A DNA stretch of 64,000 bases from Pseudoclavibacter chungangensis. GTDB taxonomy: Bacteria > Actinomycetota > Actinomycetes > Actinomycetales > Microbacteriaceae. The stretch covers positions 124,001 through 188,000 of the forward strand of contig NZ_JACCFV010000001.1 of assembly GCF_013410545.1 (NCBI RefSeq), written 5' to 3'. The notes under the pieces were generated by a model. The model made no database searches and had not been told where the DNA came from. It saw only the letters and a program-made list of their open reading frames with translations. Both the position numbers and the translations under genes were made by a program. This document shows positions 23,197 to 31,730 of the stretch, one piece after another (position 1 is the stretch's first letter; every line of letters starts with the position of its first letter).

Positions 23197-25137
23197 TCAG
23201 GGCCACGGGTTCGGGACGTCGTCCGGCGGGACGTCGCCCGTCGCCGGTGGGGTGTTCCATCCCGTCGGGGGAGCGTCGCCCGTCGCCGGATGCGCATCCC
23301 ACATCGTCGAGGGAACGTCCGTCGCCCGCGATGGTGCGTCCCCCGGTGCGTTCCCGTCCTCGGGCGCGGCGGCACGGCCGGCGGCCGCGATGAGTGCGCC
23401 CAGCGTCTCGCCGAGCATCGTCGAGCGGTCGGCATCGAGTCGCTCGCCGGCCGAGAGCAGCCCGATCAGATAGAGGCCCGTGATCGCCTCGCCCCGCACG
23501 CGAGCGTCGGAGACGAGCGGTACGGCGCGCACCGCGTCGCTCGCCGTGTTGAGCACGAGGGTCGGGCCGCGGGGCGGCTCGGGCGTCGTGCCGAGCAGCT
23601 CGGCCCAGGGATCCGACGCGTCGTCGTTCTCGTCGTCCTCGTCCGGTTCCCCGTGCGCCATGCCCGTGAGGAGCACCGAAACGGTGTCGGGTGCGAATGC
23701 GCGCACGTCGAGCCCGACACCGAGCCGATCGAGCACGGGCCGCGCGATGCGCTCCAGCTCGGCGGCGAGCGGGTCGCCCGGCCCAGGCACCGGCAGTGCC
23801 GTCAGGAACTCGTCCGGCCGGAAGGGCAGCAATCGGCCGCGCTGGCCCGGGCGCCGCGACACGAGCCGCAGGATCTCGCGACCGTACACGTACGAACCGT
23901 TGATGAGGACATCCCCTCGTGCACGCACGAGCGGCGCGAACGCGATGTAGTCGTGCGCCGTCGAGGCGTAGAACACTCGCGTCCCCCGCCGACGTGCGAC
24001 CTCGTAGCTCAGCTCGCCCGCACTCGTCTCCCACGGCACGTGGGCCATGACGAGCTCGAGCATCTCCCTATCGCTCACGGCCATCGCGAGGAGCCCCCTG
24101 GCGTGCACCTCCAGGAACCTCGCGAACGCGGACGGCTCGTGCAGCGCGAGCCGCTCCATCCCGTCGCGGAGCTGTCGGCCGATGTGCTCGCGCACGTCCT
24201 CGAGCAGCCCGGAGCGCTGGAGCGACTCCCTCGTCGCCGTGAGCGGCAGATCGCCCGTCTCGACGACGAGCCGCACGAAGTACGCCCACTCCGGGACGAG
24301 TTGCACGTTGTCGTCGCTCACGAACATGCCGCGCGAATAGACGCGGTCACCGCGCCGGTTGCCGACGCGGCCCGGCGCATCGGCGAGGTACGCGACGCCG
24401 ACCACGCCCACCGCGGGCAGCGCCACGGGGAACTGGGCGATCGGGTGGAATCCGAGGTTCGCGTGGCACCAGCGCGCCGACTCCTCCGCATCGGCGCGCC
24501 ACGGTGGTGTGCGGTCGGTGATCGTCACCGGATCCGTCCCGGGCCTGCCGGCGAGGCGCACGGGCGTGTCGAGGAACTCCGCGAAATCCGATGCGAGCGA
24601 CGCGACGCGGCGTCGACGCACCCAGTCACGATCGTCGGGCCGCGCCCGGACGCGCACCTCCGTGCCCGGCTCGTGCATCGGCTCGGCATCCCGGTCGATC
24701 GTGAACGTGCCGTCGCTGTTGCCGACCCAGCGCAGCGTCTCGGCCGCGGGGGTACGGGCACTGCGCGAGCGCACCTCGATCCGGTCGGCGATGAGGAAGC
24801 ACGCGAGCAGGCCGATGCCGAACTGGCCGAGGTACTTGCGCCGCGTCAGGGCGAAGTCGTCGCGCTTGCTCGACGCGCCGATCGTCGCGAGCACGGTGCG
24901 CATCTCGTCCTCGGTGAGGCCGATGCCGTGGTCGCGCACGACGATCGCACCGGCCGCTTCGTCGACCTCGATCTCGATGCCGTCCGGCGTGCCCGGACGT
25001 ACCTCCCGCCCGGCGACGATCGCGTCGCGCGCGTTCTGCACGAGCTCGCGCAGGTAGACGCGCGGGCTCGAGTAGAGATGGTGCGAGAGGAGATCGACGA
25101 CGCCGCGCAGGTCGACGAGGAAGCGTTCCTCGCTCAC
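23197..25137 (-). CDS. HSP90-like (GHKL) ATPase chaperone
   Basis: A 646-residue HtpG-like protein. The N-terminal ATP-binding domain shows the Asn motif YLRELVQNARDAI (~28-40), DHGIGLTEDEM (~65-75, metal/nucleotide loop) and YLGQFGIGLLACFL (~103-116). The middle domain follows (SRGMFVSDDNVQLVPEWAYFVR, LTATRESLQRSG). The C-terminal part is divergent and ends in a Pro/Asp/Gly-rich tail instead of an MEEVD-type end. GTG 25137 overlaps the preceding gene's stop (GTGA), so it is translated together with a helical-repeat protein that may be its partner. Probably a specialised bacterial HSP90 rather than the housekeeping HtpG; the client is unknown. Confidence 0.88.
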   Translation of the reverse strand: MSEERFLVDLRGVVDLLSHHLYSSPRVYLRELVQNARDAIVAGREVRPGTPDGIEIEVDEAAGAIVVRDHGIGLTEDEMRTVLATIGASSKRDDFALTRRKYLGQFGIGLLACFLIADRIEVRSRSARTPAAETLRWVGNSDGTFTIDRDAEPMHEPGTEVRVRARPDDRDWVRRRRVASLASDFAEFLDTPVRLAGRPGTDPVTITDRTPPWRADAEESARWCHANLGFHPIAQFPVALPAVGVVGVAYLADAPGRVGNRRGDRVYSRGMFVSDDNVQLVPEWAYFVRLVVETGDLPLTATRESLQRSGLLEDVREHIGRQLRDGMERLALHEPSAFARFLEVHARGLLAMAVSDREMLELVMAHVPWETSAGELSYEVARRRGTRVFYASTAHDYIAFAPLVRARGDVLINGSYVYGREILRLVSRRPGQRGRLLPFRPDEFLTALPVPGPGDPLAAELERIARPVLDRLGVGLDVRAFAPDTVSVLLTGMAHGEPDEDDENDDASDPWAELLGTTPEPPRGPTLVLNTASDAVRAVPLVSDARVRGEAITGLYLIGLLSAGERLDADRSTMLGETLGALIAAAGRAAAPEDGNAPGDAPSRATDVPSTMWDAHPATGDAPPTGWNTPPATGDVPPDDVPNPWP

Positions 25138-27422
25138 GCCGCCGGACCGGACGTCGTTCCGCCGCCGAACCATCGCTCGATGAGGAGCGAGCTCGTGCGG
25201 GTCATCCCGTCGCGTGCGTCGATCGCGCGGGCGATGCCGAGGGCCCGGTCGCGCAGTTGCGGTCCACGCGGATCGTCGGGGTACCGGTGCAGCAACAGAT
25301 TGGCGCTCGCCGCGAACAGCTCGATGTCGAGCGGCCCCTCGGTCGCCGCCTTCGCCAGCAGGGTGTCCATGAGCGGGCGCGGATCGTCGTCGCCGAGCGC
25401 GAGGCCCGCGAGGAGCAACCAGTTGGGAATGCCGGTGATCTCGTCGGCGTCGCCGTCGACGGAGTCGAGGATCTCGCGAACCCGTGCACCGCTCCTGCGG
25501 GGATTCGTTGGGGCGTCGAACCACGCGAGCCAGACCTCGGCACCGCGCGCCTGTTCGGCGTCGCCGTCGTCGGCAATGCGCCTCGCGAGGTGGGCGGCCG
25601 TCGACGGGTCGCGCCGGGCGAGCAGTTCCACGACGGACGCGTCGAACGGAACGCGGTCGGTCCGGTCACCCTCCGCGACGAGCCGCTCGTCGAGCTCGGC
25701 GAGCAGACGCTGCAGCTCCGGCTCGTCGCCCAGGTGGGCGGCGACCTCGGCGTGTGCCAGGAGGAGCGGTGCGACGGAGCCGCCGGTCCGGGCGCGAACG
25801 TCGGCCTCGGTGCGCAGGAGGTCGTCGATCTGGGCCAACGAGATGTCCGGGTGGCCGACGAGCACGGCGGTACCGAGACTGATCGCGAGATCGCCGCTCG
25901 TCCGGAGGACGGAGGAGACCGACGGGCCGCGCGCGAGCAGTTCTTCCTGCGCGAGTTCGTAGCAGCGGAGGAACGTGATCCCGTCCCCGCGCTGGAGCGC
26001 CCGCGTGCCGTGGAACAGCGGCACGGCGAACCGGGTCGTCGCGCACCGGAGGCGCACGGCGCGCTGCTCGAGTCGGTCCGCGAGCGTGTCGGCCGCGTCG
26101 TCCGACTCGGCCTCGAGGAGCTCCGTGGTCGACATAAGGAGCGCCCGGTACTGGGGGTACAGCGCAGCCGGCGGGTCGTGCGGCACGACGTCCACGGGCA
26201 GCTCGTCGCGGTCCTGCGGCGACAACCACGTGCCGTCGACGACGTCGATGCGATCGAACCAGCCGGCCTGCAGGATCAGTTCGGCGCGTTCGTCGACGTC
26301 GCCCCAGTCCTCCTCGTCGGCAGCGGCGGGGCGCGGGGTGGCGGGGAGTCCCGCCCACCACGTGTTCGCGAGTTCCCGTCGGTGCACATCGGTCTCGCCG
26401 CGCCGGTCGAACGCGAGCGCGGCCTCGTCGGCGAGTGCCCGCAGGAGCGCACCCTCGTCGCCCTCGGGGTCGGCGAGGATCCGGTTGCGGCCGACGGCGG
26501 CGATGAGACGCCAGTCCGCGAACTCGAAGGGGTGCACCTGCAGGATCCGATCGCTCGGGACGAGCGCGAGTTCGGGACGGTGCTCGAGGGCGGGGACGAG
26601 GTCGTAGAAGTCGCTCGCGTCCATGAGTCCGGCGAGACCGACCGCCGCGAGGAGCCGGTCGACGAGCGCGGCGGCCTCGGCGGCGCGCCCCGTGAACCGG
26701 TACAGGCGGGCGAGGAGGACGAGCAGGCCGACGGCGCCGCTGTCCTCGTCGAGCAGATCCGGATCGATGCGACGCGGGTCCACACCGAGGCCGGCCAGTC
26801 GTCGCTCGAGCGTCGCGGCGGCACGGACGGGGTCGAGGCCCGCGATCAGGGGGATCTCGAGCTCGATGTTCGCGACGTCGTCCGCCCGCCACTCGGGGCT
26901 GCCCGTCGACTGGCTGCGTTCGAGCCACCCGAAGGCCCCGGGGGCGTCGCCGGATGCGGCGGCGACGAGCGCCCGCGAATACGCGGCCGAGGCATTCTCG
27001 ACACCCCAACGCTGCATCTCGGCCTCGGTGAGTTCGATCACGCGCGTGATGTGCGCGATCGACGCGGTCGGTTCGCCGAGCAGCGCCTCGACCGACTCGT
27101 ACACGGTCCCGAGCATCGACTCGATCTTCTCGGGCTTCACGAACTCGCCGTGGTGGTGGATGACCTGCATCATGCGCACGAACGCGTCCATCGCCTCGTC
27201 GATCATCCCGAACACGCGGTAGCGGCGGAACAGTTCGAACTGCCCGCTCACGATGTACTCGGGGAAGCCGATGCGCTCGCAGTCCGCGATGAACGCCTTC
27301 CACGCCTCGATGCCGTGCTCGTCGTCAGGGAGGTCGTTGAGCGACTGGCGGTCCTCGATGAGTGCCTGCAGTCGCTCCCCCTCGTCGCCCTCGAGGTGAC
27401 CGACGTCGCGGTAGCTGATCAT
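25134..27422 (-). CDS. large helical-repeat (TPR-like) protein coupled to the HSP90-like gene
   Basis: A 762-residue Leu/Ala/Glu/Asp/Arg-rich protein, predicted almost all helical, with TPR-like helix pairs (for example AFVRMMQVIHHHGEF, ALVDRLLAAVGLAG, AHAEVAAHLGDEPELQRLLAEL). No catalytic motif, signal or membrane segment is visible. ATG 27422 has GAGGAG at good spacing. The stop overlaps the HSP90-like start. By analogy with eukaryotic TPR co-chaperones it may adapt clients to the ATPase; this rests only on gene order and fold type. Confidence 0.8.
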   Translation of the reverse strand: MISYRDVGHLEGDEGERLQALIEDRQSLNDLPDDEHGIEAWKAFIADCERIGFPEYIVSGQFELFRRYRVFGMIDEAMDAFVRMMQVIHHHGEFVKPEKIESMLGTVYESVEALLGEPTASIAHITRVIELTEAEMQRWGVENASAAYSRALVAAASGDAPGAFGWLERSQSTGSPEWRADDVANIELEIPLIAGLDPVRAAATLERRLAGLGVDPRRIDPDLLDEDSGAVGLLVLLARLYRFTGRAAEAAALVDRLLAAVGLAGLMDASDFYDLVPALEHRPELALVPSDRILQVHPFEFADWRLIAAVGRNRILADPEGDEGALLRALADEAALAFDRRGETDVHRRELANTWWAGLPATPRPAAADEEDWGDVDERAELILQAGWFDRIDVVDGTWLSPQDRDELPVDVVPHDPPAALYPQYRALLMSTTELLEAESDDAADTLADRLEQRAVRLRCATTRFAVPLFHGTRALQRGDGITFLRCYELAQEELLARGPSVSSVLRTSGDLAISLGTAVLVGHPDISLAQIDDLLRTEADVRARTGGSVAPLLLAHAEVAAHLGDEPELQRLLAELDERLVAEGDRTDRVPFDASVVELLARRDPSTAAHLARRIADDGDAEQARGAEVWLAWFDAPTNPRRSGARVREILDSVDGDADEITGIPNWLLLAGLALGDDDPRPLMDTLLAKAATEGPLDIELFAASANLLLHRYPDDPRGPQLRDRALGIARAIDARDGMTRTSSLLIERWFGGGTTSGPAA

Positions 27423-27556
27423 GGTGGTGCTCCTCGCTCGGCGCTCGCGGGCGTGCGCGTCGCGCACGGACGGTCGCGTGACCGCGTTCGGGTGTGGGGG
27501 CCTCGGATCTCTTTTCTACTGCCGCCACGCCCGGGCCGCGTCAACCGAGAGATCGA

Positions 27557-28471
27557 TCACGAAATCGCGTGGTCGTGAGCGATCGGTGCGCGCTTCGCTG
27601 CGCGACCGCTCGTCGTGTCGTCGGTGAGCCGAGGTTCGTCGTCGTCGGATTCGAGCACCCGGACGACCACGGGGAGCATCGCGGTCGCCGTCCGGCGGTA
27701 GCCGAGCGGGCTCGGGTGGAAGCGATCGAGGCTGAACATCTCGGCCGGTTCGTCGAAGAAGAGGGGCCCGACGGTGCGTCGCAGGTCGACGGTCGCCGCC
27801 CCCGCACGTTCCGCCGCGACGGCCTGCGCCGCGGCGAGGCGGCGGGACATACGTGACACGAGCGTGCGCAGGGGCTGTGGGACAGGGCGGAGCGCGCCGA
27901 GCTCCGGGCACGTCCCCACGACGACGCGAGCGCCACGGTCACGGAGACGCGTGATCGCCGCGGTGAGGTCCGTGACCGACTCGGGCACGGGAATGCGGTG
28001 CGTCACGTCGTTCCCGCCGACGATGATGACGGCCACGTCCGGCGTGTAGGTCTCGTCGAGCCGGTCGAGCTGGGCGGCGAGATCCCTCGACTCCGCACCC
28101 ACGACGGCCACCGAGCGGAGGCGGACGGGGCGGTCCGCGTGCTTGCCGAGCGCCTTCGCGAGCCGTGCGCCGATCGTCTCCTTCGGTCGTGAGGCGCCCA
28201 GCCCGGCCGCGACCGAGTCACCGACGAGCAGCAGCTCGATGGGCTCGCCAGGACGCCCTCGACGCCACACGCGTTCGGCGTCGAGCGCCTGCTCCCCGAG
28301 GGGCTTGCCGATGCGGCGTCGCGCGATCGCGGCCTGCCGCCGCAGGGTCAGGCCGGCTCCGAGGAAGGCGGCCACGAGCGCGGAGCCGGTGACGAGAGCG
28401 GTGCGGAGACGAGCCACGCGACCCAGTGCATACGTCCGTCGTGTCGGCGCCTTGAACGGGTCCCGTCGCAC
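27557..28471 (-). CDS. SGNH/GDSL-family hydrolase with N-terminal membrane anchor
   Basis: A 304-residue protein. Residues ~18-45 are hydrophobic (TALVTGSALVAAFLGAGLTL), acting as an anchor or uncleaved signal. The SGNH blocks are clear: LLLVGDSVAAGLG (Ser nucleophile, ~85), VGGNDVTHR (~150) and LDRFHPSPLGY (catalytic Asp/His, ~250). Such enzymes are esterases or lipases; exact substrate unknown. GTG 28471 is the likely start. It is on the same strand as, and upstream of, the helical-repeat/HSP90-like pair, 134 bp away. Confidence 0.88.
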   Translation of the reverse strand: MRRDPFKAPTRRTYALGRVARLRTALVTGSALVAAFLGAGLTLRRQAAIARRRIGKPLGEQALDAERVWRRGRPGEPIELLLVGDSVAAGLGASRPKETIGARLAKALGKHADRPVRLRSVAVVGAESRDLAAQLDRLDETYTPDVAVIIVGGNDVTHRIPVPESVTDLTAAITRLRDRGARVVVGTCPELGALRPVPQPLRTLVSRMSRRLAAAQAVAAERAGAATVDLRRTVGPLFFDEPAEMFSLDRFHPSPLGYRRTATAMLPVVVRVLESDDDEPRLTDDTTSGRAAKRAPIAHDHAIS

Positions 28472-28507
28472 CGTCGAACAGCGGGGGACGTGTCACGGAA
28501 CGCGGCG

Positions 28508-28543
28508 CCGTGGTCGGTGCCCGACGTCGGGCACCGACCACGG
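28508..28543. terminator. perfect 36-bp palindrome after formamidase
   Basis: CCGTGGTCGGTGCCCGAC is followed at once by its exact reverse complement. It lies 7 bp beyond the formamidase stop (minus strand) and 37 bp before the SGNH hydrolase, a natural place for a terminator. No T-run. Confidence 0.7.
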
Positions 28544-28550
28544 TCCTCGC

Positions 28551-29807
28551 TCAGGCGTTCGCGGCCCGCGGCGCGGGCACGCCCTGCGTGACCTGGTGCG
28601 GGCCCGAGGCGGACGGACGCACGTCGAACTCGAACATCGCCGTCGGCAGGTACACCGTCGCGCACGAGTTCGGGATGTCGACGACACCCGACAGGCGCCC
28701 CTCGATCGGTGCGGCGCCGAGCAGCAGGTAGGCCTGCTCGGGCGTGTAGCCGAACTTCACGAGGTAGTCGATCGCGTGCAGGCACGCGCGCTGGTACGAC
28801 AGGTGTGAGTCGAGGTAGCGCTGTTCGCCGTCGAGCGTGACCGAGGTGCCCGAGAACGCGAGCCACTCGCTGAACCGCGGCTCGACCCGGCCGGGCATGA
28901 AGATCGCGTTCTCGGAGACGCCGTACGTCTCCATGCCGCCCGCGAGCACCTCGACGCGCAGGTCGATGAAGCCGCCCATCTCGATCGCCCCGCAGAACGT
29001 GATCTCGCCGTCACCCTGGGAGAAGTGGAGGTCGCCGACCGAGAGGTTCGCCCCGTCGACGAACACGGGGTAGAAGATCCGCGTGCCCTTCGAGAGGTTC
29101 TTGATGTCCTGGTTGCCGCCGTTCTCGCGCGGGGGTGCCGTGCGGGCCGCCTCGCCCGCGACGCGGTCGAACTCGCTCGCGGCGAGCCCGCCGAGCACGG
29201 CCTCGCGCGGCTCGGGTGGCAGCGCGAGCGGCGGCACGCGGTGCGGATCGGTCGCGATGAGCGCCCCCTCGCGGGCGTTCCAGGTCGCGAGCAGCTCGGC
29301 CGATGGCGCGGTGCCCATGAGGCCGGGGTGGATGAGCCCCTCGAACGCGACCTCGGGGATGTGCCGGCTCGTCGCGACCTGCCCCGTGAAGTCCCAGATC
29401 GCCTTGTAGGCGTCGGGAAACTCGTCGGTGAGGAACCCGCCGCCGTTGTTCTTCGCGAAGATGCCCGTGTACCCCCACCCCTGGCCGGCGAGCGGCCCCG
29501 AGTCCTCCTGCGGGATGGGCCCGACGTCGAGGATGTCGACGATCAGGAGGTCGCCGGGTTTCGCTCCCTCGACGGCGATGGGGCCCGAGAGTTTGTGCAC
29601 CGTGAGGAGTGGTGCGTTCAGGATGTCGTCGGCGCTGTCGTCGTTCACGATCGCGCCGTCGAACCACTCGCGACAGTCGACGCGGAACGAGTCGCCGGGC
29701 TTCACGGTCGCGATGGGCGGGATCTCGGGGTGCCAGCGATTGTGGCCGAGTTTCTGCTGGTCGTCGAACGGCTTCGACGAGTCGAGCGGGAAGATGTTCT
29801 CGGGCAT
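28551..29807 (-). CDS. fmdA: formamidase
   Basis: A 418-residue protein of the FmdA/AmdA amidase family, which hydrolyses formamide (and sometimes acetamide) to ammonia and the acid. Typical segments are HNRWHPEIPPIATVKPGD, WGYTGIFAKNNGGGFLTDEFP, HPGLMGTAPS, HFSQGDGEITFCGAIEMGG and YLLLGAAPIEGRLSGVVDIPN. ATG 29807 follows GGGAGG. Downstream of fmdB in the same orientation; the pairing with FmdB, a putative regulator, is classic. Probably supplies nitrogen. Confidence 0.93.
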   Translation of the reverse strand: MPENIFPLDSSKPFDDQQKLGHNRWHPEIPPIATVKPGDSFRVDCREWFDGAIVNDDSADDILNAPLLTVHKLSGPIAVEGAKPGDLLIVDILDVGPIPQEDSGPLAGQGWGYTGIFAKNNGGGFLTDEFPDAYKAIWDFTGQVATSRHIPEVAFEGLIHPGLMGTAPSAELLATWNAREGALIATDPHRVPPLALPPEPREAVLGGLAASEFDRVAGEAARTAPPRENGGNQDIKNLSKGTRIFYPVFVDGANLSVGDLHFSQGDGEITFCGAIEMGGFIDLRVEVLAGGMETYGVSENAIFMPGRVEPRFSEWLAFSGTSVTLDGEQRYLDSHLSYQRACLHAIDYLVKFGYTPEQAYLLLGAAPIEGRLSGVVDIPNSCATVYLPTAMFEFDVRPSASGPHQVTQGVPAPRAANA

Positions 29808-29853
29808 GGCGGTGCCTCCCTGTGCGGTGCGGATCTGGTCGGTGGCGGACGGT

Positions 29854-29895
29854 GGTTGCGGGTTGCGGGTTGCAGGTTGCGGGTTGCGGGCTGCG
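29854..29895. repeat. 7-bp tandem repeat
   Basis: Six copies of GGTTGCG (two with one change) in the gap between fmdB and fmdA. It would lie in the leader of the fmdA message if the two genes are cotranscribed. Confidence 0.8.
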
Positions 29896-29976
29896 GCGCG
29901 ATGGCAGCGGTGCGTGATTCGGCGACGCGTGGTTCCGTGACTCGTGGGTCGGGGACGCGCGGTCGGTGGTGCCTGG

Positions 29977-30261
29977 TCAGGGGTGCGGCAGCCGGGCGTG
30001 CCTCGGGTCGCGGGACACCGGCGCGGGCGTGCGGGTGCCGGGGGCGGTGCTCCGGACGACCTCGGGCTCGTGCGCCGAGCGCGACGTCGCGTCGAGGACG
30101 CGCATCGCGCTCGACGCACCGCGTCCGAGATGCGGCGCGACCATGCGTCGGCGGGCGCGCACGCTGCACTCGGGGCAGTCGATCGCCGACGGCACGTCGC
30201 GCAGCGAGAAGTTCGTCTCGGTCGCGTGGCCGCTGGGGCAGGCGAACTCGTAGAGGGGCAT
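29977..30261 (-). CDS. fmdB: FmdB-type zinc ribbon protein
   Basis: A 94-residue protein starting MPLYEFACPSGHATE with a second knuckle CPEC (~34-37), the FmdB zinc-ribbon pattern. The first knuckle is C-x3-H rather than C-x2-C-G-H. The C-terminal half is Arg/Pro/Ser-rich and looks disordered. ATG 30261 has a near-ideal GGAGG. It precedes fmdA by 169 bp; FmdB proteins are thought to regulate formamidase, though this is not proven biochemically. Confidence 0.88.
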   Translation of the reverse strand: MPLYEFACPSGHATETNFSLRDVPSAIDCPECSVRARRRMVAPHLGRGASSAMRVLDATSRSAHEPEVVRSTAPGTRTPAPVSRDPRHARLPHP

Positions 30262-30380
30262 GTGACCTCCGGCTCCCGCGGCGTCGTCGCCGCGGTGCCT
30301 CACACCATATGGAGCGTCACGCGACGACACCAGGGGGCGTTCTCCCACCTTGATCCGGCAGAGTGGCGTGCTGCGCCGGG

Positions 30381-30429
30381 CGCCGATTCCGGGGCGCCGA
30401 TTCCGGGGCGCCGACCCGGGCGCCGATCG
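30381..30429. repeat. 14-bp tandem repeat
   Basis: Units beginning CGCCGAT at 30381, 30395, 30409 and 30421 (full unit cgccgattccgggg, later ones shortened) between the AraC and fmdB genes. A CCATATGG palindrome lies nearer fmdB and may belong to its promoter. Confidence 0.65.
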
Positions 30430-30500
30430 AGGACGTCGGTTCTGCGGACTCCGTCCGCGCCATCCGCGCCGCGGACGGATCATCACGCCCCCGGGCCGCC

Positions 30501-31505
30501 TCAGTCCTCGACGGTGCGGGCCGCCTGTTGGCCGAGCATGCGCCGACGCACCTGCGTCGGCGACTCCCCGTAGGCCGACTTGAAGACGCGGCTGAAGTGG
30601 GCCGCGTCGCCGAACCCCCACCGCACCCCGACCGTGGCGATCGGGGTGTCGACGAACAGTGGGTTCGTGAGGTTCAGGTAGCACTGCTCGAGGCGGCGCG
30701 ATCGGACGTAGCCGGCGACCGTGGAACCCTGCTCGTGGAAGAGGGCGTGCAGGTGACGCGTCGAGATGAAGTGTGCGGCCGCGATCGACGAGGGGGTGAG
30801 CTCTGGGTCGCCGAGGTGCTCGTCGATGTGGTCCCGGATGCGCTGCATGAGTGCGCGCCGGGGGTCCGCGGCCGCGCGCGCGACGTCGAGCTCGTTGGCG
30901 AACAGCATCTCGAGCAGGTCGACGGCGTTCTGGGCGAGACGCGCACCGGCGGGGCCCGACAGCTCGTCCATGTTCGTCCCGAGCGTCGCGAGGAAGGGCG
31001 ACACGACGCGGCCGAGCCCGTGCGACCCGGCGAGCAGCACGCCGGTCATGTCGCGCATGATCTCGCTCGGGATGTCGAGCCGGTCGTGCGGGAGCTGGAT
31101 CACCATGACGCGGAACGGTGTGTCGAACGAGAGCAGGTAGGGGGTCGAGGTGTCGTAGATCGCCATGTCACCCGGTTCGAGCACGACCGTGCGGCCGTTC
31201 TGCTCGAGGGACGAGGCGCCCTCCATCTGCAGACTCAGCTTGAAGTACTTGCGCGGCGAGGATCGGATGAGTTCGGGGGTGCGCTCGACCTCGTGGGCGG
31301 CCGCGCGCACGTCGGAGACGCTCACGTCGCCGACCGTCGCCTGCGTGAGACTCGCGCGGAACCGCTCCGGATCCGCCGTCGTGAGCTTCAGCGGGACGAA
31401 CGAACTCGAGACGGCCGCCTGGAAACCCGTGAAGGAGAGCGGCATCGGCGGCTCGATGGGCCCGGTGGGGGCATCGAGCGCCTCGCGCGGAATGGGATGA
31501 CTCAT
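30501..31505 (-). CDS. AraC family transcriptional regulator
   Basis: A 334-residue regulator. Residues ~40-200 are a cupin-like AraC ligand-binding domain of the AraC_binding_2 type (KYFKLSLQMEGASSLEQNG, LEPGDMAIYDTSTPY). Residues ~235-330 contain two helix-turn-helix units, the second with WGFGDAAHFSRVFKSAYGESPTQVR. ATG 31505 is chosen over an upstream in-frame start because AGGACGGA precedes it. It lies upstream of fmdB-fmdA and divergent from amylosucrase; formamidase is the likelier target because AraC regulators of this type often sit beside amidase genes. Target inferred. Confidence 0.88.
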   Translation of the reverse strand: MSHPIPREALDAPTGPIEPPMPLSFTGFQAAVSSSFVPLKLTTADPERFRASLTQATVGDVSVSDVRAAAHEVERTPELIRSSPRKYFKLSLQMEGASSLEQNGRTVVLEPGDMAIYDTSTPYLLSFDTPFRVMVIQLPHDRLDIPSEIMRDMTGVLLAGSHGLGRVVSPFLATLGTNMDELSGPAGARLAQNAVDLLEMLFANELDVARAAADPRRALMQRIRDHIDEHLGDPELTPSSIAAAHFISTRHLHALFHEQGSTVAGYVRSRRLEQCYLNLTNPLFVDTPIATVGVRWGFGDAAHFSRVFKSAYGESPTQVRRRMLGQQAARTVED

Positions 31506-31730
31506 GTTCCGTCCTGCTGCACGACGCACCGAGCGGCCATCGCTCTACGTGCGGTTCCAGAGTTCGAGTCTACGCGCGCCGCCCGGACCGACGCCGAGCG
31601 GGCGGCGGGCACGGGGAGCCCGTGGAGCGTCCTCGAATCGACTCCCGCCGCCCACGCCGACGCCGATAGCCTGGAGGTCGGAGCGGGACCGGCGCGAGAG
31701 ACGGCGGCCCGCCCGACCGAGAGGACCGGC

